In this document: in pieces, positions 15,903 through 25,121 of the stretch
How the letters are laid out: the number at the start of each line of letters is the position of its first letter
Numbering within the stretch: position 1 is the stretch's first letter
DNA from: Fibrobacterota bacterium
Lineage (GTDB): Bacteria; Fibrobacterota; Chitinivibrionia; Chitinivibrionales; Chitinispirillaceae
NCBI GenBank assembly: GCA_023412475.1
Contig: JAEYNR010000009.1
Location: forward strand, 1-64,000
DNA: 64,000 nucleotides
Reading direction: 5' to 3'
The notes under the pieces: model-generated
What the model was told of the DNA's origin: nothing
Seen by the model: only the letters and a program-made list of their open reading frames with translations
The model's database searches: none
Position numbers and translations under genes: made by a program

Positions 15903-18785
15903 TTAAAAACTTGAAACAACACTCTTGCTTGTTTTTCCATCATGATTTATCAACACTATATATATCCCCCTTGCCCTGACAGGTATGGCACATGAGCCAG
16001 TAACTGCATTAAGCTTTTTCATTAATTTGCCATTGGGCATAAACACAGAGACACTGTATCTTTCTTTGTGATTTTGTCTTATAAAGATTTTGTCTCTTAA
16101 GAATTCAGTCTTAAAAGTGGTTATTTTACCGGTATTATTCAATTTGATTGAAGTAGCCCCAATGGAAAATTCAAACCAGTTGATATTGAACAGATATCCA
16201 TCTTCGCCGGTAAACCTTAAATACACATCATGTTTACCTGTTACTTTGCTGATTTTACAAGTTTTTGTAGCCCATGTCTGCCACCCACCTGTTTCTGTAA
16301 TATCACAAGTTCCTAACAGTGTTCCATCATTACTGCCAATCCTGATTTCAATATTCCCACCACTTCCTCCGCAAGCAACCCTCACTACAAATTCTTCGGA
16401 ACCAATAGTGCCAAAGTCTACATTGCTATAGATCGCATAATCCCCGTTTTCAATATACCCGATGTTTTTTCCACCTTCAGAACAATTCTCAAGATCAATT
16501 CCGGATTGATGACTGAAATTTTCAGCTTCGATCTGTGACAATGACCCGGTAACTCTCAGAATCGGCGATGATTCAGTTGAGATACCTCTGGAGTTCACCA
16601 CAAATAGCTTATAAATACCGTTTCTTTGAGGAACAGCGATCGAAGTGTCAAACCCTGAAGCTTTTGTCATAGAGGGACCTTCAACAAAATCAGATGTTCC
16701 GGAAGGAGCAAACCAGACTGTTGCAGTGGAATCAGCGCAACTGCGGATTTTAATGGCACTGCCAGCTTGAGCTTCACAGCTTGCAGGGAAAACATAATTC
16801 TCTATTTTTATAAAATCTTCAGGAAAAATTCCTCTGTATTCATCCTGAACTCCTGAATTAACGCAGTATGTATACTGCGTTGCAGGCCAGACATTATCAG
16901 AACGCACCTGAATCGGATCAATAGTACTGTTTGGTGGATTGACACCCATTTTGTCAACTGTTGCAAAAGTTCTCAAAATTGTTAAATGATGCTTTCCGCC
17001 AAAATCTTCACAGTTAATTGTATATTTCACTCCCGGATCAATGTCCAGTACATTATCATTTTCAATCACATGGGTAGTGCCCTCATCATTGTGCAAACCA
17101 TAGGTAGGACCATTTGTGGCAGCAGGGATTCCCTTTACATAGTTTTCATTAATATTAGTACCGGGATTCTGACCGATTGTGTAGATTGCGCCGCTGTCAT
17201 GAAGTCTGTTCAGAGTATTAATCAACCTGTTATAGCTTATGGTGTTATTTTTTGCGGTAGTTGAGTTTGTGAAGTTACACCATCCCCATCCCAGATGAAT
17301 TCCATTATAAGCGGTTTTCTCTACATGGTTATAGGTAATAGTAATACCTTCAACAAAGTAAGCTGTTATCGCTGCACATCCTCCAAATCCCGGAGCAGTA
17401 CTTATATCATAAAGTAAATTATTGGTGATGGTGATGTCCTTGCAGACTTTCTCGACGTTGGGAGCGTATTTAGCGTGAGTTCCACCATCACCAATATAAA
17501 CATGCTGTGGATGTCCAACGGTTATGCCACTGGAGGTGATATCGGTTATAAAATTACCTGTAATGTTACAGTTTAATACATCGTTTGCCATGTTTATACC
17601 ATCATTGCCGCTATGTTTGATAACATTCCCTATAAAATCGATTGAATTACTGTGGTTAAGCGTTATCATTCCAGGGTGAAGGTCAAGAAGGTTATATTGT
17701 GTGTTATGCCAGTTATCGTTATAGAAAGCAATAAATGCGTTAGCTCCCTGACATGTGGTCTTACCATAGGAATTACCTACTTTAACAAGATTAAACTCTG
17801 TGTTGGCAAAAATAATACCCTGAAAAGTGATGTTCTCAACCCTGCTTGTTGGTGAAGTCCCAACAATATCAATAAGTTTCTCTACAACCGGAGCCTGTAC
17901 ATCGGCAGTTTCCATGCTCTCACCTGGACGGGGGTAATAATAGAGAGTTTTTTTGGTTTTGTCGAAATAAAACTGCCCGGCAGAATTTAGGAATTCAAAT
18001 GCATTGTAGATTGTATGTGTACCGGTAGTAGTGAAAGCTGCACCCCAGCCAGGTGTCTGGGCAATTGATCCGTATGGCTGCTGCAGAAGTAATGCCCGAT
18101 AATTGTCACTGGTAGTAACTACATCCCTGACACAAACGATATTTTCGTTCCAGGTAGTACCGTTTACAATCTCCAGATCATCTTTGTTGTCTGCTATACT
18201 AGGCATGTCTGATGAATTGTATTTGACTCCATCACTCTTGCTGCCGCCAGTCCATGCCCAATCAGCTTGTCCCTTGGTCACCGAATATGTCCCCTCACCT
18301 CCTCTGGCAGTAATTCTTTTACTGGTCATAAGAGCTCTTTTATCATTCACATAGAGGTTTCTTAACTTGGTTGAACGATCAAGCGGAGCTTTGTATATGT
18401 TTCCACTATGCAGGGTCCAGCCGGTAACTTTCACAGCTCCGCTTAAAACCGGCGCTTCGCCCGGATATGCCATGTAGTAAATTCTGTATCCGTTTTTACC
18501 CGAATCCTGAGGCTTAAATGTTACAGGGCTGGTAACACAGTGTATGCCATCTCTCAGATACACTATAATATCTTCAGACATGCTGCTATTTACAGATCGC
18601 ACAGCATCACGAGCTGCTGCAACTGTCTTAAAAGGTGCATTAATAGTACCAGGATTATCATCATTACCAGAAGGTGACACGTAAAATTTGGTTTGAGCTG
18701 CCAAAACAGTGGAAAGAAGACAAACCACTATAGAAACTGACCTGAGTATTGAATAGGGCTTTTTGTACTCTCTATTAATAACCAC
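15903..18785 (-). CDS. Secreted right-handed beta-helix glycoside hydrolase (GH141-like) with CBM6 and sorting tail
   Basis: The 960-residue protein has a signal peptide (~1-30), then 'FYVSPSGNDDNPGT' opening a parallel beta-helix to ~620 with successive ITFQG-, IDFIGN-, ITITNN-type rungs. The overall layout resembles GH141 (fucosidase/xylanase), and conserved-looking acidic residues D530 ('RLHDSGAIYT') and D567 ('LHNDEGTTH') are candidate catalytic residues. An Ig-like segment (~660-745) precedes a CBM6 (~750-872, 'IEAENFSHQSGI'). The final ~80 residues are a T9SS-like tail. It likely acts on xylan or its side chains outside the cell. The GH141 label is by pattern only; an alternative is another beta-helix hydrolase/lyase family. 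Confidence 0.7.
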   Translation of the reverse strand: MVINREYKKPYSILRSVSIVVCLLSTVLAAQTKFYVSPSGNDDNPGTINAPFKTVAAARDAVRSVNSSMSEDIIVYLRDGIHCVTSPVTFKPQDSGKNGYRIYYMAYPGEAPVLSGAVKVTGWTLHSGNIYKAPLDRSTKLRNLYVNDKRALMTSKRITARGGEGTYSVTKGQADWAWTGGSKSDGVKYNSSDMPSIADNKDDLEIVNGTTWNENIVCVRDVVTTSDNYRALLLQQPYGSIAQTPGWGAAFTTTGTHTIYNAFEFLNSAGQFYFDKTKKTLYYYPRPGESMETADVQAPVVEKLIDIVGTSPTSRVENITFQGIIFANTEFNLVKVGNSYGKTTCQGANAFIAFYNDNWHNTQYNLLDLHPGMITLNHSNSIDFIGNVIKHSGNDGINMANDVLNCNITGNFITDITSSGITVGHPQHVYIGDGGTHAKYAPNVEKVCKDITITNNLLYDISTAPGFGGCAAITAYFVEGITITYNHVEKTAYNGIHLGWGWCNFTNSTTAKNNTISYNRLINTLNRLHDSGAIYTIGQNPGTNINENYVKGIPAATNGPTYGLHNDEGTTHVIENDNVLDIDPGVKYTINCEDFGGKHHLTILRTFATVDKMGVNPPNSTIDPIQVRSDNVWPATQYTYCVNSGVQDEYRGIFPEDFIKIENYVFPASCEAQAGSAIKIRSCADSTATVWFAPSGTSDFVEGPSMTKASGFDTSIAVPQRNGIYKLFVVNSRGISTESSPILRVTGSLSQIEAENFSHQSGIDLENCSEGGKNIGYIENGDYAIYSNVDFGTIGSEEFVVRVACGGSGGNIEIRIGSNDGTLLGTCDITETGGWQTWATKTCKISKVTGKHDVYLRFTGEDGYLFNINWFEFSIGATSIKLNNTGKITTFKTEFLRDKIFIRQNHKERYSVSVFMPNGKLMKKLNAVTGSCAIPVRARGIYIVLINHDGKTSKSVVSSF

Positions 18786-19122
18786 GAATGCGCTCCTTTT
18801 GTAGTTACTGACTGCCAGAGATTCTTTTATTATATCAGAATTTAGCTTATGTGGTATAAATTAAAGCATGTAGAGAGAATCTTCAGGATTTTCAGAAAAG
18901 TTAATGAAAAAAGTGTTCCGTAATCAGGAACAGATAAAATATCCGATGAATATTTCTAAACTTTATTGGAAAAGAAACATGGTCTTTCTGTTATTGATGA
19001 TAAAACCAGAAAGCAAATATCGAATAACGATTTTTCCTGACTCTCCAGAAAATTCTTCGTGCATTGCCAAATATTTGGATAAACAGGATAATCAAGCAAA
19101 GAGCACAACTGTTCTGCAGCGT
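18786..19122. other. Regulatory gap between beta-helix enzyme and esterase genes
   Basis: These 337 bp separate two minus-strand genes. They contain the operator-like site at 18914-18932 and a perfect 12-bp palindrome CCAAATATTTGG at 19067-19078. A TATAAT-like element occurs on the minus strand near 18830. A plus-strand frame crossing the gap is not coding. Confidence 0.5.
18914..18932. promoter_or_regulatory. Putative island operator, site 2
   Basis: Perfect inverted repeat TGTTCC-N7-GGAACA, 129 bp upstream of the GH141-like gene. It has the same arms and spacer as the site at 25095. Confidence 0.6.
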
Positions 19123-20193
19123 TTATCTCTTAAGAACTTTTCTGGTAAATTTGACTTCACTGTTTATTACAGAGAGCAGATAGACCCCTGTAGCGAGCTT
19201 TGCACCCACTTTCCGCACACCTTTTCCCTTTCCTCTTTCTAACATTGTTCCATTTACCGCCGCAATTCTGTATTCATAACTACCATTCATCCGGATCTCA
19301 AAGCCATTTTTTTGGAAAGAATAAGGAGGTTTATTTTCATTAAACGTTTTGCTTCTTTTCACCGGTATTGCATCGTCAACTGTAAGCAAAGTCAGCATTT
19401 TCTGTGCATATCGAATTCCAAAATTACGGTTTCCTTCTGAATTGAAATGGAATTGATCTTTGCCAGGAAGTCCTTCTGCTGAAATTACATGAGAGTTGGG
19501 AATAACATCAGGAACAGTAGCGATAACACTGTTATGCCCATAGCATGCTCCACCTGCATTCTGATAAAGCATCTCACCAACAAGCAATGGTGTTTGTGAA
19601 CCATCAAGGCCTAGCTCACTTATGAGATTGTCATATATACCCTTGACCTTTTCTGGCCAATCTCTTTGAGAGTTGTTTGACTCACCCTGATGCAATAGAA
19701 TTCCCTTTATAACTCCATCCTGTTGTGCCTTCTTTGCCAGATCCAATAACCAGGCGTATGCACTGCCTCCATACTTTTTGGGAACATAGTTGTAGGTATC
19801 ATATCCCTGATATCCACTCTTAAAAAAAAGTGCAATATCACAACCTGGAATAGCTACGACAACAACACCAATTTTTATATTTGAAGGGAGGCTATCCACC
19901 ATTGTTCTTCCAAAATAATCAGACGGACCTATTCCTCCGTTGCACCCCCATAGGGGAGGAACCGCTGGATACCATTCTCCAAATGTTCTGTTAAGGTTTT
20001 GACAACCGATCGGCTCCATCATCTGAAAGCGACTATCAACAGTCTGGTCCTGAGCTTCTATGGTACCTGCACCTGCCATATTGGACTGCCCGAAACAGAG
20101 ATAAATGTGGTAATCAGGGTCCTGTGAGAAGGCCATAGAGACCAGCAATAAAGGAATACAACAATGATAAAAGTGTAATCTTAATGTTTTCAT
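19123..20193 (-). CDS. Secreted SGNH-type acetyl (xylan) esterase, CE6/sialate O-acetylesterase family, with sorting tail
   Basis: The 356-residue protein has a signal peptide (~1-23) and an SGNH esterase domain of the CE6/DUF303 (SASA) type. The nucleophile Ser is S37 in 'GQSNMAG', the block III motif is 'HQGESN' at 168-173, and the catalytic D246/H249 lie in 'KDQFHFNSEG'. CE6 enzymes remove acetyl groups from xylan, making the backbone accessible to the neighbouring GH30 and GH43 enzymes. The last ~65 residues ('YRIAAVNGTMLERG', 'LATGVYLLSV') are a T9SS-like tail. There is no CBM, unlike its neighbours. Confidence 0.88.
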   Translation of the reverse strand: MKTLRLHFYHCCIPLLLVSMAFSQDPDYHIYLCFGQSNMAGAGTIEAQDQTVDSRFQMMEPIGCQNLNRTFGEWYPAVPPLWGCNGGIGPSDYFGRTMVDSLPSNIKIGVVVVAIPGCDIALFFKSGYQGYDTYNYVPKKYGGSAYAWLLDLAKKAQQDGVIKGILLHQGESNNSQRDWPEKVKGIYDNLISELGLDGSQTPLLVGEMLYQNAGGACYGHNSVIATVPDVIPNSHVISAEGLPGKDQFHFNSEGNRNFGIRYAQKMLTLLTVDDAIPVKRSKTFNENKPPYSFQKNGFEIRMNGSYEYRIAAVNGTMLERGKGKGVRKVGAKLATGVYLLSVINSEVKFTRKVLKR

Positions 20194-20373
20194 TTATTAA
20201 TCGCCAGCATTAAAATATTATGAAATGTAGATGTTCCAGGCGTCCTCTCTTTACAATCAGAAGAGAAATGCAGCTTTTGCAGGAGATACATTATTATCAA
20301 ATATGTTTCCAACTTTCAATAAAACCCCTCGCTAAAAGAATCAGGTCTGGTGCACATTTCTGTGCACATTTTT

Positions 20374-22680
20374 TTACTTCATCAGCAATATTTTTGAACT
20401 GCTTAATATCTTTGCTCTGGTGATAATTTTCAGGACATAGTACCCATCGCAAACATCTGAAAGATCAATGCTACGGCTGCAAGAAGCTGCGGAGCTTGTC
20501 TGAAGTTCTGCGGATTTTACAATTTTCCCCCTCAAGTCATAGAGTTTGAAGAAGACAGATCCCTTTACAGGTACCGAGAAATTCAATCTCATGATTGAAT
20601 TGTGGATGTTCACTTTCACACCAGATGAGGACATGATAGTTTTTGCAGAATTAACAACACTTGGATCAGCTATTTTTATCGACACATTATCAATGGTAAC
20701 TGTTGGCAGTTCTGTACCAACGTTAAACCCTATCCGTCCATTGACATCGGTTAACTCCATTTTAAAATCAAACTCAAATGTCTGTTTTGTTGTGGTAAGA
20801 TGAAAAGTCTGCAGTTGAGACAGATAGCTTTCCCATGGATCATCCGCCATCTCTACATTCACATCAAGAGATCTGTTGGAAGATGCATAAGCATCGAATG
20901 CTACTTTGTATGTCTTACCCTTCAAAAGGGAGAGCCCGGGCTGTACAAGCTGTATACCATGATTGTCTTCTGCTGTGCTGCTTATTTCAATTTTGTACTT
21001 ACCATCAACAACGTTTCCTGTTGCTTCCCCATCCCAAATATTGAGTGTCCATTCATCTGCTCCTGAAACGAAATCACCGTTAAAAACCAGGTTTCCATCT
21101 GCAGTGCTGCGTGAGAACAGTGCAGTAACGGTTCTATCAGCAGTCATTTTTACTGTAAGAGGATTCTCGCTTCCGCTTACGCCTTCTCCACTCCAGCCTA
21201 CAAATTGCCATCCACCTTCAGGTTCAGCAGTGAGAGTAACAGAGGTACCTTCCTCATATCCTGGTTTTTGTGGAGTGCGGCTGACAGTTCCCTGGCCGAC
21301 AGTTTCAACAGACAGTTGAAAACCAGAAACCAGGAAGCGCCACCAGTTCAGACGAAAAGGTTCACCCGAGCCTTTAAAAACCAGATAAAGGTTATTTTCA
21401 CCGCTACAGTCACTTACGTCACAACGAAAAGTTTCCCAGGTAGTCCATCCACCAGTAGAGGTAATTTCGCAAGTTCCGACCAGTTTTCCTGTCAGGCTTC
21501 CCAGCCGCATTTCAATATTACCACCAGAGGAATTGCTTGCAGCCCGAACTTCAAACCTTTCAGCCCCATCACCAAAATCAACACCTTTAAGCCGGATATA
21601 ATCACCATCGCTAATGGAGGTAACCATTATCCCGCCCTCACTGCACACGCCTGTTTTTATTCCTGACTGCAAATTGATCGTTTCAGCTTGAACAGTATCG
21701 TAAGGATTGAGGCTTTTGATCTGAGGAGGTCCTTCTGAGGTGCAGGTTGACTGTTTCATGGTACCGTCTGCATTAAAATGCGCCAGATCAACGCTTACGC
21801 TTCTTTTAAAAGTTTCACCGGAAATTCTGCGGTCGTGATAAAAAACATACCAATTATCCTTGAATTTTGCTAATGAAGCATGATTATTATTGTAATTATT
21901 AATATTCTTGCCATCTACAGATGGGTTGTCAAGGATGATACCTTTATATTCAAAACCAGTCATAGGGTTATCACTTGTCATATAATCTATTCTTGCTGAA
22001 CTGCCATCAAAATCTGTAGAGTACGAGAAGTAATAAATTCCGTTGCTTTTGTGCATAAAAGCTGCTTCAAAAGAGCGCGGTGCATTGATTGTCACAGCAG
22101 TCCCATTTGTGGAAATCATATCATCATTCAATTTGATAACCCTGAGGTTAATGCCTGGAGTAGATCCTCCTCCTCCAAAATAAAGATATGCCTGCCCATC
22201 ATCATCAATAAATGCAGCAGGATCAAAAAGCCATTCAACATTGCAATTGGGCATGCTTTTGTTAACAATTGCTTTGCCCAGTGCATCTTTGAATGGTCCT
22301 TCAGGCCTGTTTGCAACTGCAACGCCTATGGATGCTCCGCCATCTGGGAAATAAAGGTAAAATTTGCCATCTTTGTGAACACATCCAGGAGCGTAAGCAC
22401 GTCCTGCCCACGATGCGTCCCTGGGCACTAAGAATACTTCACCATGATCAGTCCAGTTAACCATGTCATCCGATGAAACGAGTGTATAATCAACAATGTC
22501 ATAACCTTCCCCATTATTATCATCCCGTGAACAATACACATAAACCCTGTCGTTCCATACCATGGCGTTTGGATCAGCAGTGTATTTCTGAGATATAATA
22601 GGATTCTCTGCTAAAACTGTCTGTATTAACAGAAATGCCATAATTAATAACTTTGGATAGACTGCACGACTTAAAATCAT
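20374..22680 (-). CDS. Secreted GH43 enzyme with CBM6, InlB-type repeat, CenC-like module and sorting tail
   Basis: The 768 residues divide into: signal peptide 1-24; GH43 five-bladed propeller ~25-320 with candidate base D36 ('TADPNAM'), pKa modulator D153 ('FDPAAF') and acid E205 ('SFEAAF'); CBM6 ~327-450; divergent InlB-type repeat ~455-523 ('LTAEPEGGWQFVGWSGEG'); CenC/CBM4_9-like beta-sandwich ~530-670 ('NGDFVSGADEWTLNIWDG'); T9SS tail ~690-768. It is probably an arabinofuranosidase or beta-xylosidase acting on arabinoxylan at or outside the outer membrane. The non-catalytic modules are nearly interchangeable with those of the gene at 29666. It lies 86 bp before (downstream of) the GH30 gene. 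Confidence 0.9.
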   Translation of the reverse strand: MILSRAVYPKLLIMAFLLIQTVLAENPIISQKYTADPNAMVWNDRVYVYCSRDDNNGEGYDIVDYTLVSSDDMVNWTDHGEVFLVPRDASWAGRAYAPGCVHKDGKFYLYFPDGGASIGVAVANRPEGPFKDALGKAIVNKSMPNCNVEWLFDPAAFIDDDGQAYLYFGGGGSTPGINLRVIKLNDDMISTNGTAVTINAPRSFEAAFMHKSNGIYYFSYSTDFDGSSARIDYMTSDNPMTGFEYKGIILDNPSVDGKNINNYNNNHASLAKFKDNWYVFYHDRRISGETFKRSVSVDLAHFNADGTMKQSTCTSEGPPQIKSLNPYDTVQAETINLQSGIKTGVCSEGGIMVTSISDGDYIRLKGVDFGDGAERFEVRAASNSSGGNIEMRLGSLTGKLVGTCEITSTGGWTTWETFRCDVSDCSGENNLYLVFKGSGEPFRLNWWRFLVSGFQLSVETVGQGTVSRTPQKPGYEEGTSVTLTAEPEGGWQFVGWSGEGVSGSENPLTVKMTADRTVTALFSRSTADGNLVFNGDFVSGADEWTLNIWDGEATGNVVDGKYKIEISSTAEDNHGIQLVQPGLSLLKGKTYKVAFDAYASSNRSLDVNVEMADDPWESYLSQLQTFHLTTTKQTFEFDFKMELTDVNGRIGFNVGTELPTVTIDNVSIKIADPSVVNSAKTIMSSSGVKVNIHNSIMRLNFSVPVKGSVFFKLYDLRGKIVKSAELQTSSAASCSRSIDLSDVCDGYYVLKIITRAKILSSSKILLMK

Positions 22681-22766
22681 TGAAACTCCCTGTATTAAAA
22701 GATGCCTGTTAATTACTCTGACATAATGATCACAGCATTATCAATCAACACAACCCTTAGCCGACT

Positions 22767-25004
22767 TTACCTGGCCAAAAGTATCTTTGAAGAATGAATA
22801 ATTGCTTTTTCTGATCCGATTTTCACCACATAGAACCCGCACGGTTTTTTTGACAAATCATAGCTCAATACTCCATTTTTTCCAGCCACGGCTCTAAGCA
22901 TAACATTCTTGATAAGATTTCCTTTCAAATCAAATATCTTCAAAGAGGATTCCTTCAATACAGGGTCTACTGATTCAATTCTCAAGATAGATTTTCTGCA
23001 GCTTACTTTAAATGGAGATTGTTCTGTTGTGCGATTATTCAGGTAGACTGATGAAGGATCACTGACTTTAACCGAGACATTGTCAATTGTAACAGCAGTA
23101 TTTGACAGTGCCAGATTAAACCCAAGGCGACCATTGATATCGTCAGGATGCTCCATTGTGAAGCGAAAAGAGAATGTCTGCTTTGAGCTGGTCAGATCAA
23201 AACTCTGTAATTGCGGCAGATAAGAAGTCCAGGGATCATCCGCCATCTCTACATTTACTTCCAGCGACCTTGCCGAAGACCCTAAAGCATCAAACTTTAC
23301 TTCATAAGTTTTACCCTTCTCAAGGTAAATTCCGGATTGAACAAGCTGAATATCATGAGCATTTTCGCCCGTACTCTCTATAGTAATTCTATATTCTCCA
23401 TCAACGACAGTTCCTGTTGCAGCTCCATCCCATATATTGAGTTTCCACTCTGCTGTATCTGAGCTGAAATCACCGTTAATAACCAGATTTCCATCTGCAG
23501 TTCCGCGTGTAAAAATTGCACTAATCACTTTGTCTTCATCCATCGTCACAGTAACCGGATTATCATCTCCACTCAAGCCGGAACCATCCCAACCAGTAAA
23601 AACATACCCCAATTGCGGCTGAGCAGTGAGAGTAACTGTTTCTCCTTCTTCGAAAATGGCACGCTTAGGATCACGACTGACTGCCCCCCGACCGATAATT
23701 TTTATATTAAGCCTTAAACCGGGATTATATAAACCTACAAATGATACCACACTTTTTGCCGGAAGAGTCCAGGAGAAACTGGTGCCTGCTGTAACCTGGC
23801 TGCGCGCTGTCAGCTTGACATCATTAGAAGTCTCCCATGGTGTTATTTCAGGTACAGATATTCCATCAAAAATGAATTTCTGCTCTGTTGCAGAATTGTT
23901 TTCATTTATTGCAACAATGGTCAACTGTCCAAGAGAGTCGTTGCGATAGGCAGTAACAAAAATGCCAGAAGACGGATTATCGTTTGCACCGATACGGTAA
24001 GATCCAGGTCTCACAAACCGGCTGTAATTACCCATTACGTAGCCACGTTGGATCACTTTACCCCTCATCACCAGTCCGTTTGATGCAGTTCCGTTTACTC
24101 CGTCAGCAGGAATGATCCACCATGTGTGATATGCACTTACAGGACCATTGACAATCTGCCCATGCATCTGCTTAGCGATAGCGATACCGGGTGTCATACT
24201 TTCATCACCTGCAAACTGGTCAAATCCATACTCTGTTTGCCAGAGTTCTTTCCCTTTTTCTTTAACTAAATTATATGGAAAGCCTCTGTTGGTGGTTGGT
24301 TCATCACCATACGAATGTGACGCAATAACGTCACAGTATTTTAGAGCCCTGGGGTTATTTAGTATCGCATCACCAAAAGGTTTGAGTGAACCCCAGTTAA
24401 TCACTTCCGGTGCAATGATTCTGGTTTTCAAACCGGCTTTTTCCAGTGATGGCCCCAGGTATTCTCCAACAAAAGTCGCAAGCTGTTCTGGTGTATATCT
24501 GCAGGATTCATACTCGGCTGTCCAGTTTGGTTCATTCTGTGCAGAAATCCATTTGAGATCTACTCCTTTGGACTGCAGGTCTTTAACATAAGAAACAAGG
24601 CGATCAGCCCAGTCCTGATAACGGGAAGACAGCAAGCTTCCACCATCATTTACACTATTATTATCTTTCCATTCACCTGGTGGAGACCAGGGAGCAGCCC
24701 ATATTGAGGCACCCAATGCCTGAGCTTTTTTGGCAATGTCTATTTCACCAGAACCGGTTGTCCCATTTGGAGCAATTCTCATTCTAACCAGAGTCAATCC
24801 GCACCCATCTGTCTGAGAGAAAAGCCCTGTTATCAGCTCATCTTTAAGTCCACCAGCCCATGCAGTCGAACCGCCGAAACCAGATATGTGCTGCTGCACG
24901 TCTTCAAACTGGACAGTGCAATCGCCTGCACTTAGCCGGGTTGCATACCCAATAAAGAATATTGCCAATCCGTAAACAATCATGTTCCTACTGATGAATC
25001 TCAT
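22767..25004 (-). CDS. Secreted GH30 endoxylanase with InlB-type repeat, CenC-like module and sorting tail
   Basis: The 745-residue protein has a signal peptide (~1-26) and a GH30 (beta/alpha)8 barrel with side beta-domain (~30-430). The acid/base is E158 in 'SAQNEPN' and the nucleophile E258 in 'LWQTEYG'. The segment 'YSRFVRPGSYRI' is shared with XynC-type glucuronoxylanases (subfamily 8-like), although I could not check the glucuronate-binding residues. InlB-type repeat ~432-500, CenC-like module ~505-648 and T9SS tail ~665-745 follow. It probably cleaves the xylan backbone endo-wise. A perfect operator-like palindrome is 91 bp upstream, and the GH43 gene at 20374 may be co-transcribed from here. 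Confidence 0.92.
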   Translation of the reverse strand: MRFISRNMIVYGLAIFFIGYATRLSAGDCTVQFEDVQQHISGFGGSTAWAGGLKDELITGLFSQTDGCGLTLVRMRIAPNGTTGSGEIDIAKKAQALGASIWAAPWSPPGEWKDNNSVNDGGSLLSSRYQDWADRLVSYVKDLQSKGVDLKWISAQNEPNWTAEYESCRYTPEQLATFVGEYLGPSLEKAGLKTRIIAPEVINWGSLKPFGDAILNNPRALKYCDVIASHSYGDEPTTNRGFPYNLVKEKGKELWQTEYGFDQFAGDESMTPGIAIAKQMHGQIVNGPVSAYHTWWIIPADGVNGTASNGLVMRGKVIQRGYVMGNYSRFVRPGSYRIGANDNPSSGIFVTAYRNDSLGQLTIVAINENNSATEQKFIFDGISVPEITPWETSNDVKLTARSQVTAGTSFSWTLPAKSVVSFVGLYNPGLRLNIKIIGRGAVSRDPKRAIFEEGETVTLTAQPQLGYVFTGWDGSGLSGDDNPVTVTMDEDKVISAIFTRGTADGNLVINGDFSSDTAEWKLNIWDGAATGTVVDGEYRITIESTGENAHDIQLVQSGIYLEKGKTYEVKFDALGSSARSLEVNVEMADDPWTSYLPQLQSFDLTSSKQTFSFRFTMEHPDDINGRLGFNLALSNTAVTIDNVSVKVSDPSSVYLNNRTTEQSPFKVSCRKSILRIESVDPVLKESSLKIFDLKGNLIKNVMLRAVAGKNGVLSYDLSKKPCGFYVVKIGSEKAIIHSSKILLAR

Positions 25005-25094
25005 TTTTTTAATCCTTATTCAAACTGGTGACATTTATAAAATAAGGATTTATTAAGTGATTTTCGGAAAATTCAGAAGATTCGGGACAAAATA

Positions 25095-25113
25095 TGTTCC
25101 ACAAAATGGAACA
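25095..25113. promoter_or_regulatory. Putative island operator, site 3
   Basis: Perfect inverted repeat TGTTCC-N7-GGAACA in the 117-bp gap between the GH43-like gene (stop at 25122) and the GH30 start. It is 91 bp upstream of the GH30 ATG, with a TTATAA-like element between. Confidence 0.6.
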
Positions 25114-25121
25114 TCACCATA

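Noticed and set aside
18904..19242. Plus-strand frame of 112 codons between the beta-helix and CE6 genes
   Set aside because: Its second half lies antisense to the CE6 gene, it has no Shine-Dalgarno sequence, and its start covers the operator-like site; no protein-like features.
20233..20251. Operator-like site upstream of the CE6 gene
   Set aside because: Only the left arm TGTTCC is present; the right arm is CTCTCT instead of GGAACA.
20350..20367. Hairpin GTGCACA/TGTGCAC followed by a T-run on the plus strand
   Set aside because: It would terminate plus-strand transcription, but no plus-strand gene precedes it; for the minus-strand GH43 gene the run is on the wrong side.
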